A stretch of DNA of 64,000 bases, taken from Acanthaster planci. Its lineage: Eukaryota; Echinodermata; Asteroidea; Valvatida; Acanthasteridae. Location: assembly GCF_001949145.1 (NCBI RefSeq), contig NW_019091416.1, forward strand, positions 1,781,801-1,845,800. Reading direction: 5' to 3'. The notes under the pieces were generated by a model. It saw only the letters and a program-made list of their open reading frames with translations, was not told the origin of the DNA and made no database searches. This document shows, piece after piece, positions 34,126 through 45,214 of this stretch. The position numbers and the translations under genes are program-made. Position 1 is the first letter of the stretch, and each line of letters opens with the position of its first letter.

Positions 34126-37017
34126 TCACACATACAGCTTGTACTGGTTCTGAACGTCGTCCACGGAGGACATACCGAAGCGTTCCTTGTTATCTTGCAT
34201 CAGGCTAAAGATGGCCTCCAGTTGAGCTTGGCGAACCCTGCAAAAATGACCACAAATTCCTGAGATCAGCAACACGTTTGATGTACTGTCTCCATAATGC
34301 TGTACCGGTAACTGACTCACACAATGCCAATCCTGGCGCGTGTGACTTACCACCAGCGTTTTAGTCAAGACCATCACAAGACCAGACACAACATCATTCG
34401 CAAGACCAGTCGTAAGATCAATCATAAATAGGTGAATGAACAATGACCAAGGGGTGCTTTTGACTAACTTCATTTAAACAGCTCGTGACTTGGATTCAGG
34501 CTGGGAGTCTTGTGTAGATCTTGCGATGGTCTTGTGATGGTCTAGTGTGGTTCTTACNNNNNNNNNNNNNNNNNNNNNNNNNNNNNNNNNNNNNNNNNNN
34601 NNNNNNNNNNNNNNNNNNNNNNNNNNNNNNNNNNNNNNNNNNNNNNNNNNNNNNNNNNNNNNNNNNNNNNNNNNNNNNNNNNNNNNNNNNNNNNNNNNNN
34701 NNNNNNNNNNNNNNNNNNNNNNNNNNNNNNNNNNNNNNNNNNNNNNNNNNNNNNNNNNNNNNNNNNNNNNNNNNNNNNNNNNNNNNNNNNNNNNNNNNNN
34801 NNNNNNNNNNNNNNNNNNNNNNNNNNNNNNNNNNNNNNNNNNNNNNNNNNNNNNNNNNNNNNNNNNNNNNNNNNNNNNNNNNNNNNNNNNNNNNNNNNNN
34901 NNNNNNNNNNNNNNNNNNNNNNNNNNNNNNNNNNNNNNNNNNNNNNNNNNNNNNNNNNNNNNNNNNNNNNNNNNNNNNNNNNNNNNNNNNNATGGTCTTA
35001 ATGCATTTCCAATACAGCACTGTTTACCTCCTCTCTTCCTCCAACTGTTGCTCCGACAATGACTTGATCACTTCTTCCTCCAGTTCTTTGACCTTGCGCC
35101 GGTCTACGCTCTTGGGGGAATCAGGTGGCAGGGCACCGGTGCTGTCCTCCTTAAGCTTCTGCTTCTCCTCCTCATTCAGGGGTTGGATATCGGCGCTGTC
35201 GATGAGAAGATTGCCGATGCCTTCCAGATTCCTGTCGGGCTGGTCATCCTGTTTCTTGTCGGCAGAGGGTGGGGCACTAAACCCGAAGGGGCAAACTAGA
35301 GGCTGGAGGGTTGAGAACAGCCAAGGCAGAGATGGTTAAGATTTGTGAGGATATGCTCATAAATCTAGCGCATGAACGACATGCTCCTTTTAAGAGCACA
35401 CAGCTAGTTTCCAATACTTTCTTGGACTCTGAAGTTGGAAACATTCCACGAAATTGTAGAGTTATACAGCATGTCCCTAACAACGTGTCATCTCAGTATC
35501 TTGCAAATGAGAACAAAGTTTCTTTCAAGGTTCACTGCACAATGGTCATTTGATCACAATGACCATTTTGAACACTGTGACCAACTGCAAAGGCTAGGGA
35601 GGAACAATGTCTGCATTTTTTTTTGGCCTCTACTTTAAAGCTAAGTTACATGTACTACCAAGCGTAACGTGATGGATGATGGCCAGGTAAGTGATTCCAA
35701 TCACTTACGTAACGAAGTAATACATGAAGCCCACGTAACAAGGCACCTACGGCCAAGTTAGTCAACCATTGGTCAGTTGGATCTGGTATCCTGGATATCT
35801 TTTGTGCACTGCTTACCAGGGAGAACTGGCCAGTGCTTGATGAATGATCGCTGATCAAACTCAGCCCGCATTGATTTTGGCAAGGAATTTGGTCACAGTT
35901 CTAAAATGGTTGTCGGAAACGACTCACCACTGTGCAGTGGGGCATAAAGGAAACTGAATAACACTGATAGAGATTTGGGCCAAGGATAAGGAGCATCTAC
36001 AGAAATAAAAAAGGAAATCCCTCCTGGTGTAGTTATTTCAAAATTTATTATATGCATACTTTTGGAGGTTCATGAGGTTCATGCATCAAACACCACTCTA
36101 GCAGTATACTTAACAACTTTTTAATAACAGGCATTTAACGACAAAGCTACAGCTGTGTACATGTATTTTAACCACTTCCTACTGGGCGACCCGTTTTCGG
36201 GTCCATAAACTTTACATGCAGAGCCGGGGAGCCCGGAACTGGGACAAAAGAGTTGGGCTTTATAACAAAAGACCGTGCTCAGCACAAAAGACTGAGCTGC
36301 TGGGCATTACCAACATTTTTTCACTCTCAATAGTGGAGATAATCCAGCCTTGTTTTGAAACATTGTACCACGGTTTGAGGCATTTAGAGCGAGCAGATTA
36401 CCACAGGGGACAAAAGCTCTCCACCACCGCAGCGATGAGCCACACACCACCGCTGCACGCAAATCTGGCCCCTATTGAAAAGACGCCAGCAGTGCACTGT
36501 ACCGGTTTCGGGAACAAACTAATCTTACGTAACACCGCACAATCTGGGCTCTTTTTCTAAGGCTGCAGGCCTGGCTGAAATATTCAGGAGTCAATGAATT
36601 TTACCTAACAGCTTTAGAGTAGTGCCCAGAGAGTCCTTCATTTTGGTATGAACGGCCATTAAATGAAATGATGAATTTTTGAAGAATTTTGAAGATGGAA
36701 AATCCTGAAAATGACCCGGCATCTTGTCTTGCTCAAGAAAAATCCTCCCGGCAGGAAGTGGTTAAGACACAAAAATTTAGGGTCCATGAACAAAATCAAA
36801 TTTTCCCCCCATCTCTCCTTACCGCTTCTGGCTTCTCATCCTCGGCTGTCTCCTCCTCATCCTCTTGCTCCATACTCTCATTCACAGTTTCTTCCTTCTC
36901 TTCCTCTTGAGCTTTCTCGGGCTTCCTGAGCAGCCAGTGGTACGACACCAGGATAGCTAGGAAAGTGCAGAGGGCAGCTGTGATGTAGAAGAGGACATCT
37001 GTGACCAAAGCATCCAT
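34126..37017 (-). CDS. MXRA7: MXRA7-like single-pass membrane protein
   Basis: Three exons join in phase: 36823-37017, 35028-35302 and 34126-34237 (193 aa; human MXRA7 is about 200). Residues 8-30 (DVLFYITAALCTFLAIL...) form one transmembrane segment close to the N-terminus, followed by a glutamate-rich stretch to about 65. A charged middle ends in EEEVIKSLSEQQLEEERR. The C-terminus, LEAIFSLMQDNKERFGMSS ending NQYKLYV, matches the conserved MXRA7 tail. The family's function is poorly known; it was named from co-expression with matrix-remodelling genes. The start at 37017 (MDAL) was preferred over an in-frame ATG nine codons upstream, because it puts the membrane segment nearest the end. The exon 2 acceptor at 35303 was chosen because it alone matches phase 0 of exon 1. 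An assembly gap lies in the second intron. Confidence 0.85.
34340..34557. mobile_element. Dispersed foldback family, copy 4 (cut by gap)
   Basis: Left units such as AAGACCATCACAAGACC, then the core at 34427-34490 (AGGTGAATGAA, AAGGGGTGCTTTTGAC, TTCATTTAAACAGCTCGTGA), then right units TCTTGCGATGGTCTTGTGATGGTC. The run of Ns begins within the right end, and the first bases after the gap are ATGGTCTT, so the gap probably spans a tandem extension of this unit. Confidence 0.65.
34558..34991. other. Assembly gap (434 N)
   Basis: Unread sequence in the second intron of the MXRA7-like gene. The flanks share an ATGGTCTT repeat unit. The gap length may be an estimate. Confidence 0.99.
36172..36761. 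mobile_element. piggyBac-like MITE with TTAA target sites (family B)
   Basis: The element starts CCACTTCCTACTGGGCG and ends, inverted, as CCTCCCGGCAGGAAGTGG. TTAA adjoins both ends (36168-36171 and 36762-36765). TTAA with CC-starting ends points to piggyBac. The 590-bp interior differs from family A and has no transposase. It lies in the first intron of the MXRA7-like gene, 61 bp from the exon 1 donor. Confidence 0.85.
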
Positions 37018-40000
37018 CGTGGTTACCCTCAAGACGGGCCGCAATCACGCTGAACAGTGGGGGACTGAGATGAAAAACAGAGGCATTTCTCAGAAATGAC
37101 AGATAATCCATTAGCTCTGCTGTGAAGGTCAGGGGCAATTTGTATTACGTTTTGTTGATCCGCGCAATGTCACGCTTGTTCTTCATGTACTTCTTGTACT
37201 GACCAGCTTCTGCTTGGGGGCTCTAAATGCTTCATACCTTGCCGCTGTTGAATTTGCCAATGTGTGTGCCTAAAGGGATCTACATGTACATCAAATTAAA
37301 TTTGACGGTTTGCAAATTCTGAAATTCAGAGCAAATAATAACCTCATTCCTGCTCAGGGAGGAAAGGAGAAACTTTAAGTCTTATCCTCCTCTTTTATTG
37401 CCATCTTGAATAGGTCACGTGCAAATATCAAACATTTTGGTGCATATTCAGTGTACAGGTGTACATGTACATCTACATGCACATGTACATAGAACTTTTC
37501 ACATTTAGTGAAGAGGTCTGAAGGTTATCCAGTCCATATACAGGTACACCGATCAAGTAACAGCACAGATATGCATTCCAGTGTCTGTAATATAATCAGT
37601 CCCTACGGGAACATAATACACATGACACACATAAAATATCAATCACTAGTAACTCTAACTCGGTAAGGAATGACCACATTACTCCAACCAACATACAGTG
37701 TATGGACTAAACTCACTGCTCTCCCTCTCATCTGTCAGAGCCTGCCTTCATCCTTTACTTGAAAAAAAAAAAAAGGAAAAAAATAACACGGAGTGCTAAT
37801 CATCATAAATGGCATCTCATATTGTGTGTTGCCATGGCAACATGCCAGCAGCACAGACTCCCACTTTTTAGTTTCTACCTGGCTTTCATACATGCTTCCG
37901 TGACCACAAGGGACATGGACACATGCGGTAAATGAAAGATAAAGCAAATCAGGAAAGCCATCCTGACAAATTGACTGGACCTTGTAACGCTGGGGGGGGG
38001 GGGGAATCAGCTGCGCTGACAGCTGATAAAATGAATTCATCCTCATACACCGTATCATCTGTACAGTGCATCATGTACTGCAGCAGGTATAATGTAAGAA
38101 TGTGCATGTCTCATTTGGTCTTGAAATTTATCAATCATCTACATTTCACCTCTAAGGGTCCATAGTACGTTTGTGTATATTTTAGAAAAGAATGTGGAGG
38201 ACAGTAAATTCCACAAAAAAGATTTGTGCACTATCATGTTAACTCAGAAAAATAACAATGTGTTTCATCCTCAAAATTATTCCTCCAACAGAAACCATGA
38301 GAAATTAATATGCGAACAAAATTAACATAATGAACCCCCAAGAAGGCACAAGGAGCAAGTACCAAAGAAGCTGGCTTCAGACGATTGCCGTTTGTGTATT
38401 AATTGTGTAAAGAACTCCTTTCACAAGCACCTGCTGAATAAGGGGGGGAAGCACCAGCATGATAGTGTCATCAATGTGAAGTGACAGGACAAATTTAACT
38501 CCATGTATCTATGTGTAGATGAGAAGCAATAAAGTGATCACAGGCATGAGAAATTCTCATTAACAAGCCATGTTATATCAAGTAATTGTTTTTTCAACAC
38601 AACCGTGCTCATTTTGTTTTGTAGCAAGCTCGTCATACTTAAACTGTTGTAAGCTACGTGTACACGTAGTTGAACCAGGAGGGATGTGGATGTAGCGTGA
38701 AAGTACAGTTAAAAAAAACAAAAAACAACCTGTCATTTCCTCTGTGAACATTAGATCATTTTGCCGTTACTGTTTTCCCAATGGAAAAAAACTTACATCA
38801 GGCCAACATTGCCTGACAACGTCACATTGACAGCTTGACAGTTGTCACGCCAACGTCCGCCAACATGGGTCCAATCTAAGCATGCTATCTGGGTAATACT
38901 GTGCTGTGCCATGCCCTTGATGTATGACATCTTATTACAAAGCAGTTTGGGGAAATGACGGGAAAACCATGGCATTTTATTTCTTTTTCTCCTAAAAAAT
39001 CACTGTTTGAGGGTAGCTGCCATTACTGATCAAATATTAAGTTCATTATGACACAATAGTATAAATTGGGCTTCAACCAAGTACACACATATACATGACA
39101 TTACATGTACTCACAAACCTTATGCATAATGACTATCTCAATAACAGATGAATGGCTTTGTTAACAATGGACAGGCAATTGTGGAGCTTTTGAGCTTACA
39201 GAATTACATGCATTTGAAAAACCAAAACTGACTGGATGGCAACTGTCCATGAATGCAAACACGCAACTGTATGGTCAGTGGTAATACACGTGCTTTGTAT
39301 TATTCACATATAGTGTACATGTATGTATACCATGCTTACATGTATCATTCCCCCTTTACTGTGCAGGTACTGGCTTTTTCATCATTTTAAATTTCATTTC
39401 ATTCTTTTCTTCTTCTTTTTTTAAATCAAACAACAGTACAGAGGCAGTTAAAAAGGGGTTAAAAGAAGCTCCATTTTCCAATGATCTTCTTCAAATTTAT
39501 TTCACGCATAAGTCTGGCACATTTTCTAAAACATATTAAGAAAATTTCCCAATCTACTACCACAATACGGAGGCAGACAAGTCCAGCAATATTTCACACT
39601 CAACTCTAGCGGGCTATCATGCCTCCTCAATCTGTTCTTTTCATTCACACACTGAACCAACCTATGACCAACCAGAGTGGTTCATTTTTAACAGCATCCT
39701 AGCTTTTTGGGGGGTAAATGAAGACTATCACTGCCAATTTGTCACCTTTTCATCAGTGACCTTGGGGAGGGGGAGAGACTGAAATTGGGGTAAACAGTCC
39801 CATTTTCATTTTTTATTTTTTTTTGCACACATGGCCCCAGAATAAAAGTTGTTTTCATCATTTCTGATGGGAGGTCTTAATGAGTGAACATCAATGGATC
39901 CCAGAAAGAAAGACTGAGCAATGAAAAGTATAGCTACTTGTTATGTTTCCTGACAAGTGCAATTTTGAGTGATTATGGTATCATTTCTTTTTTACATATT

Positions 40001-41612
40001 ATAAAATCTTTGACATTTGAGATATGGGATTCAAAAGTGACCTGGGAATTTAAGTTTGCCTGAAGATAATAAACTTTGCCCTTTTAGGTTCATAACCTGT
40101 CTGCTTCTGGCTGACACTTAGACCAAAGCACGTACACGTACCAAGGAAAATTTATACTTATGGCATGCATGCGCACACGTTGGCACTGCATACCTTTACC
40201 TAGTGGGCTCATTCCTTTTTTTATGTGGTTGAGGAAAACTCAGTGAATATAACCCTTTTTCTGGGACTGTGAACATCACTTACAGCTAAATATTTGTTGG
40301 TTTTTTGACTGTTCTTCTTCTTTTTCAACTGATAAACACTACACTAAACCGAGTGCACCATTTGGGTTTTGTCAAGCTGTGCATGCGACGGGTCAATGGC
40401 CAAGTTTGCTCCGCATATCAGAGCAACCATTTGGGGGGGGAGGGCATCTTGTGTTCACTACACAACAGTCCTTGCTGTGTGACTTGTAAGATGATACCAT
40501 CGGGGCACCTGACATGCACTGGGCTTTGTAGCTGTGACAGATTAACAGATGTTTATTTATCTCTTCTACGAAAGTGCAGTCATACAATCCCCACCTTTGA
40601 AAATGGTCAAACCAACATGCTGAGCAAGCCAGTTCTGTCAGCTGCACTTGGCCAAAGGATGCTGGATATAATCACAGATGGCTGGCAATCGATATTGTGA
40701 TTCCAAAAAAATGTCATTCATGACTGTTGATATGGTTGATGATTAAGTGGAAATCACATCTCATCTGGCATTCTGGTGGAGCTGTCCTCAAAATGCATTT
40801 ACAGCCAACCTTCACACCAGAGCCTCACGGTCACTCTCACAGGAAAATATGACTGAAAAGGGGAACCAGATCATTTACCACAAAGGCTTGAATAAAAAAC
40901 ACACAGTGTTATGCCCTCATCATACCGAACAATAATCATTACCATGATGACAATACCAGCTAGCTCAACAATAGCCCAGGCCATGTAGGCCAACAATCTG
41001 GGACAAAATTGTTGGGACACTTGGCAATGCCATATGCCCCCCCCCACTCCCCTGATCAGTGTTATCCTGTCCAGCCAGAGCGCAGACCGCACGCATAGAC
41101 CCAACATTGAAAGGGGGGTCTGGGGTTGGAGGCCCAATGAAAATTGCCGGGATTATCTGAATTGGTTTAATAGTCGTGTATGTGTGCATACCATGCCGTT
41201 CAGGGGGTGTGCTGTATTGGGGCATTTTTAAAAAGCATAGGTTGAAAATATGAAGATATATTATGGCCGCATCGTACAATTCAAGAAGGGAATATCAATA
41301 TCTATTTTTGTATTGTGTAACCACAGCAACGTGTGATATCGGATAGGCAAGTCCTATGGGGAAGATTAAAAATGCACATTTTTAGGGGTGCGATTTCAAG
41401 GCACGATGTGTACATTGCAGAGTAGGCCCATCTTTGTAGGTTATCTGTACAAAATAGATTTTTTTTTTTAACACAAAGTGTCCATTTGGGTTTGGAAGCA
41501 CCATAAAATCGTCTGGGATTGCTATTTTAAAAAATATTTTGTTGAGAAACGCAACAATGATCCACGAAAACTGTTTAAAAAAAAAAGAAGGGGAGAGTCT
41601 CAAGTTCTTTAA

Positions 41613-41892
41613 CCCCTTCGCGCCGGGACACGGATAGAGCCGCCGTAAAAATTGAGACCCGCTTTTCAGGTATTATTCTCGGCCCACGCTCGAGCGAACA
41701 CGGTGAAAGAAGGCAGACCCTGGCTCTTGTATATATGGTAATTGGTCTTTGTGTATAGCCCAGAAATGAAAAGACCGAATTTGCATCATAATCACCAGGT
41801 TCACAATAGTCCCCACTTTGAAAAGAGGCAACGGGAATGTGGAAGCTTGAGTAGAACCACATGCCACCGAGCAATCAGCCTTTTCACCGTGT
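41613..41892. mobile_element. Truncated relative of piggyBac-like family A
   Basis: CCCCTTCGCGCCGGGA follows TTAA (41609-41612), and about 280 bp match the element at 22.3 kb in reverse orientation (for example GAAATGAAAAGACCGAATTT). Homology stops at the TTTTCACCGTGTAA block, where a different foldback begins. The other terminus is missing. Confidence 0.8.
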
Positions 41893-42163
41893 AACAGGCT
41901 TACTCTCACAGTCGCCATCTTTAAAATAAGGTCGTTGAGCATTATGTCACTTGACCCCTCGTCGTCTCAGCGGCTGTTCCATGTCAAGACATGTAATAAA
42001 CGGACTGAGCGATAAGATACTACATGTACCAATGGACTCTTCCAAAACTTTGGCAGCAGTTTAGATGTCTTGACATGGAAGAGCCGTTGAGACGATGAGG
42101 GGTCAAGTGACGTAATGCTCAACGACCTTATTTTAAAGATGGCGATTGTGAGAGTGAGCCCGT
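41893..42163. repeat. Foldback with ~100-bp arms abutting the family A relic
   Basis: The left arm (41895-41990, for example CGCCATCTTTAAAATAAGG and TTGACCCCTCGTCGTCTCAG) is matched inverted at 42066-42163 with over 90% identity by eye. The spacer is about 75 bp. The close match of the arms suggests a young insertion or active conversion between arms. The junction with the family A relic suggests that it replaced that element's missing end. Confidence 0.8.
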
Positions 42164-44444
42164 TAGATTGAATGGATAAAGGAAAAAAGACTGGAAAATA
42201 CTTGAATAACGTGAGTGAAATCATTCAATAAATGGTATTTAGAAAACGGAAAGGTCAAGAATCATGTTCGTATGCAAAAGAAATTGCGCCCACGATTATA
42301 CGTGGGTGCGCCAAAAATGTTCAGTACGCCGACACAAAATTGCGCATACAGATGTGTGGCTAAGGATAAATCGGGAGTGATCCGTGCCACACTAGTGGGG
42401 CTAGTTAAATACTAGGTCATGTGTACGTGTACGTCCTTATCGATCACTTGTTAATTACATTCTGGCTGAGCTCATTCCATTACTGATACTATCCACGCAT
42501 GATCATACTGCCTTACTGGTGCGGTTAAATTTCCACTAAAATTACTTACCAATACTTGACAAGACCGTGGCCTTTGATAACGTTTTAATAACAAAAATTA
42601 GACGCTGAGTGAGACTGAAGCAAAGTCGTCTTTTGTGTGCGTTACGTTTACCCTCGTAGTTCTAGTTAGTCTTGGTTTCGTGTCGCGGACACCGTGCATA
42701 GTGCGCCCCCTAACGACTCATAATTAGACTGTGCGCCAGCTCGTACTATTGAGAGTGAGTAAAAACTTGTTGTGCGAGGGCGCTCTTCAACAGAAAAAAC
42801 TATCGATCACTGACGTCTTGGGCCAAGACTACCTTGTAGCATGCGCCGTGAAACATTCCGACGACCCTGACAAGGTAGACGGGTTCTGCTTGACTGGCGC
42901 CTAGATAACGTTGATGACGTCTGGGTAAAAATGCAATAACAAACTCACTCGTCCCCAGGGTCATGTCCAAAATAATGAAATTGCCGGATATTATTGTCTC
43001 TTGATATATTTCATCTCCAAAACGAATATATCTGGAGAAGGGAATCATAGATGTTGAAAAGATTCGACATTTAATGAATACACGATAAAGCAATGAAAAA
43101 GTTAATAAAAATAATAATAAAAATAAAAAAAGGTCTTGATCTTGTTGCACTGGTTCGGCAAAGAAAGGGGCGGGCATCCCTTTGGTACAGCGTATTTATG
43201 GCCTGAAACATGATGTCTGTCAATTCGTATTATTTACTTCCTGCGATTTTTGCACATATTTTCACCATTCAAAGTGATTAAGTTTCATATCCGTCAAGCC
43301 TGAGTTTAGATTATGTGCACAAAGTCTTTGGGAAATGGAAGAAAAACTGACAACAGGTCTATTCTTCAATATTTGCACTACCAAACAGTTTCTTTTAAAT
43401 CAAATTTTCACTCTTTTACTTTGAAGGTGAAGCATTATAGTCTAGATACATGTGCATGATTAATTCTTTGAATGGGCCTGCTCGGTATTTACAAAAGCAA
43501 GGTCGTTCGGTCAAGGTCAGGAGGCCATCTGAGAAGCACCTGGCGACGGGACTTCCAGTCAGATACCAAGAAGATTAATTGCCTTCACATGCCTGCGGCT
43601 GCTGGAGATGAAAGCAAAAGACAAAAGACTCTGCAGTGGAGGACTCGTCGACGGCCAACACCCCAAGAGGAGTGTAAAGGCATATTAAACTAACTAATCC
43701 AAGTCCATTCACAACACTTAAGTACCTCGGATGCTGGGACCCGTAGTGCGGACCCGCACGTACGTGCATCCACAGTGCAAATTTTGTTCAGGGCAGGCCT
43801 GCCGGCCGTAGACTGAACGCCAGCGAGCTTTTGTGATTATTCAACATGTTCAAGTTCAGTTATCATCTTGTGTAATCAAATTTGCAGTTGCCTTTTCTGA
43901 GCTGTGAATTCGTTGATTTCCTGTTTATATATCATCACGATCTTGCATCCGGGGTTATACACTAACGAAACCCATAAAGGTGAAGCTTGCGAACTAGTCA
44001 CTGTCGTCATTATAGCTTGCAGAAGATGAAAAGCCGGATTACGCAGTGATTCTGTCACGTCAATTCATTACTTAACTAGAGTCCAGTTGGTACTTCAATA
44101 GTTTAAAATTCAGTAGGGTTTTCTGGTGTTCGTAGTTTATGATACATCGAGGAAAGGTGCTGGCTTCTGTGGACATTGAATAAACAATATTGCATAAAAA
44201 TGACTGAATATCACTTTAAAAAACTGACATTACTTTAACGTCCTATGTAAATATGTACATGTATACGTATGTGGAGTACATGTACATCTCCGAAAAAACC
44301 CTAGACAAGATTATATTCAACGGTTTAGGTTCTACTGTACATTTTTGTATGTTGGCAATACGCTTAGCATGTCCAGCGTCTCCAAGTGACTAGGTTTTAA
44401 CAAGTAATCGAACACTGGCTGCGGCTTTTTATTTCACCGCTGGC

Positions 44445-44910
44445 TAAACGAGTGGATTCGGCTTTGACTTCGATTACACTTTTCTGCCGGTCGCGTAATT
44501 TTTTTCCTAGGAACATTAGGGTAAGTATAATATCAAGACCCGTACGCATGCGTGTTACTCATAGAGATCTCGTGACACGGGACGACGTTGAAGCTTGCAG
44601 TAACCTATGTATGGAAGACTAGCACTGCTACGATCATGGTCATGTACAAATGTACATGTACATGTAAAGTACATGTACATGTACTTCCAGTAGCTCCATG
44701 CATGGAGCATTAAGCTCCCCTCCTTCCTCCATGCTGACACGCACACGTGGGGTCTTGACCCACCTAGGAAAAAAAGTACGCGTAACTGTCCCATAGGTTG
44801 CTAATTGCGGAAATCTCGCCTGTTCCTCATCTGGTTTCGAACGCTGCTTCAAAATGGCTGGAACCAGCGAAACCGCAGTCTAAGCCCGAATCCACTCTTT
44901 TCGAAAACGC
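44445..44910. mobile_element. TIR element (GTTTTCGAAACGAGTG type), expanded copy 2
   Basis: AAACGAGTGGATTCGGCTTT at the left and the inverted counterpart at 44833-44910 (AAGCCCGAATCCACTC...TTCGAAAAC) match the ends of the element at 30.3 kb. The interior is longer and includes a TGTACA tract. The pairing of these two ends as one element is inferred. Confidence 0.45.
44641..44685. repeat. TGTACA palindromic hexamer tract
   Basis: Repeated ACATGT/GTACAT units (TGTACAAATGTACATGTACA and on). The unit is self-complementary, so the tract can fold on itself. A second tract lies 320 bp to the right. Confidence 0.85.
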
Positions 44911-45002
44911 TTGACTTGAAAAATTCGAAGCTGCATGGCTTCCCCTGTCATGTGCCACCTGTGTAAACACCACTGATCTCTTTAGTAAACACCGGCAGCA
45001 TT

Positions 45003-45048
45003 GTACATGTACATGTACATGTACTGTACATGTACATGTACATGTAGT
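45003..45048. repeat. TGTACA palindromic hexamer tract upstream of the formiminotransferase gene
   Basis: Two runs of TGTACATGTACATGTACATG separated by one extra ACTG-type join (TGTACTGTACAT) make an almost perfect 46-base palindrome, about 165-210 bp upstream of the start codon. Confidence 0.85.
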
Positions 45049-45085
45049 ACTACTGAGTGCAATCTGCTCGTACGTGAATGACCTC

Positions 45086-45112
45086 TGACGTCATTTGGGG
45101 CGCGCATGCGCA
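45086..45112 (+). promoter_or_regulatory. CRE and NRF1 palindromes in the formiminotransferase gene promoter
   Basis: TGACGTCA (45086-45093) is a perfect CREB/ATF site. CGCGCATGCGCA (45101-45112) is a perfect NRF1 consensus (YGCGCAYGCGCR). They are seven bases apart and end 98 bp before the ATG, where core promoter elements of NRF1-driven genes usually lie. No TATA box is seen. Confidence 0.6.
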
Positions 45113-45193
45113 TTATGCACCCTATGAATACCTGGCTTAAACATGCGAGCATTTTAGTAGCAAAATACCCTCATTGATCTTAATTCTTATGAC

Positions 45194-45214
45194 ATGTATG
45201 AACATGCATCATGA
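45194..45214 (+). other. Six-codon upstream open frame overlapping the start codon
   Basis: ATG TAT GAA CAT GCA TCA TGA encodes MYEHAS, and its stop overlaps the main start as ATGA. Two further upstream ATGs (45198, 45204) share another frame. These matter only if the transcript begins upstream of 45194, which the promoter motifs suggest. Confidence 0.4.

Larger units (their letters stand above)
37018..45210. other. Repeat-rich intergenic stretch
   Basis: This lies between the divergent starts of the MXRA7-like gene and the formiminotransferase gene, so it includes both promoter regions. Besides the elements listed separately it has TGTACATG-type tracts (37455-37490) and A- or T-rich runs. 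A minus-strand open frame at about 42800-43030, preceded by an acceptor-like CTTCTCCAG, has exon-like composition, but I do not recognise it and find no partner exon. Confidence 0.5.

Noticed and set aside
42800-43177. Minus-strand open frame of 125 codons
   Set aside because: The upstream part is low-complexity Phe/Leu-rich sequence, and no family resemblance or second exon was found.
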